Positions 63,971-64,000 of a DNA stretch of 64,000 bases are shown here, piece by piece. Below the pieces are notes generated by a model that was not told the origin of the DNA, ran no database searches, and was given only the letters and a program-made list of their open reading frames with translations. Where the stretch lies: the NCBI GenBank assembly GCA_947561585.1, contig CANNZV010001033.1:1-64000 (forward strand). Reading direction: 5' to 3'. The DNA comes from Caprella mutica (taxonomy: Eukaryota > Arthropoda > Malacostraca > Amphipoda > Caprellidae). The translations under genes were made by a program, and so were the position numbers. Every line of letters starts with the position of its first letter. The first letter of the stretch is position 1.

Positions 63971-64000
63971 AACTAAACATAGTAACAAATTTGAAAGAGT

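Overview
This window is eukaryotic, AT-rich nuclear DNA, almost certainly from an invertebrate metazoan. It has GT-AG spliceosomal introns, animal orthologues (TTI1, mitochondrial GrpE, a mitochondrial M3 oligopeptidase homologue), three identical tRNA-Val(UAC) genes and a dense load of animal-type transposons (non-LTR LINEs with an AP-type endonuclease, a DIRS-type tyrosine-recombinase retroelement, Tc1/mariner-, hAT- and TTAA-type DNA elements). The species cannot be fixed from the sequence alone.

Layout. 1-26 kb has no host protein gene that I can support. It holds a decayed Tc1/mariner copy at the left edge, several terminal-inverted-repeat (TIR) elements, three tRNA-Val genes, and three LINEs. 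LINE-A (about 7.26-10.5 kb) is broken by two DNA elements. LINE-B (11.69-13.32 and 17.56-17.83 kb) is split by LINE-C (13.33-17.55 kb), which is nearly intact and flanked by a 17-bp target duplication. A 2.2-kb TIR element lies at 18.6-20.9 kb. From 22.1 to 25.8 kb there is a cluster of short modules bracketed by CCAGTCTGCA/TGCAGACTGG, with a decayed Ty3/gypsy-like integrase inside.

26.07-44.73 kb (+) is a 12-exon TTI1 gene (predicted 1111 aa). Its last intron carries a structurally complete 8.6-kb DIRS element in antisense (35,805-44,393), with inverted terminal repeats, an internal complementary region, a spliced gag, RT/RNase H/methyltransferase-like and tyrosine recombinase frames. 47.86-51.09 kb (+) is a 6-exon mitochondrial GrpE gene (227 aa). 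60.27-51.53 kb (-) is a 7-exon mitochondrial M3-family oligopeptidase homologue (715 aa) that has lost its whole zinc site. The last two genes are tail to tail, about 430 bp apart, and both products are predicted to enter mitochondria. The right edge (60.6-64 kb) is repeats again: a LINE 3' remnant, more CCAGTCTGCA modules and a 1.5-kb inverted repeat.

Most unusual points: (1) an intron of the M3 gene contains about 70 tandem 34-bp copies of the preceding exon end plus its 5' splice site; (2) the M3 protein is a predicted pseudo-peptidase; (3) in the DIRS element the recombinase frame stays open for about 1.5 kb across the RT frame, with a +1 frame change inside the RT domain, and gag has a phase-matched 107-bp intron; (4) the CCAGTCTGCA modules share ends and centre but each iterates its own keyword. 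All exon joins and homologies were read by eye from the sequence and have not been checked by alignment or transcript data.
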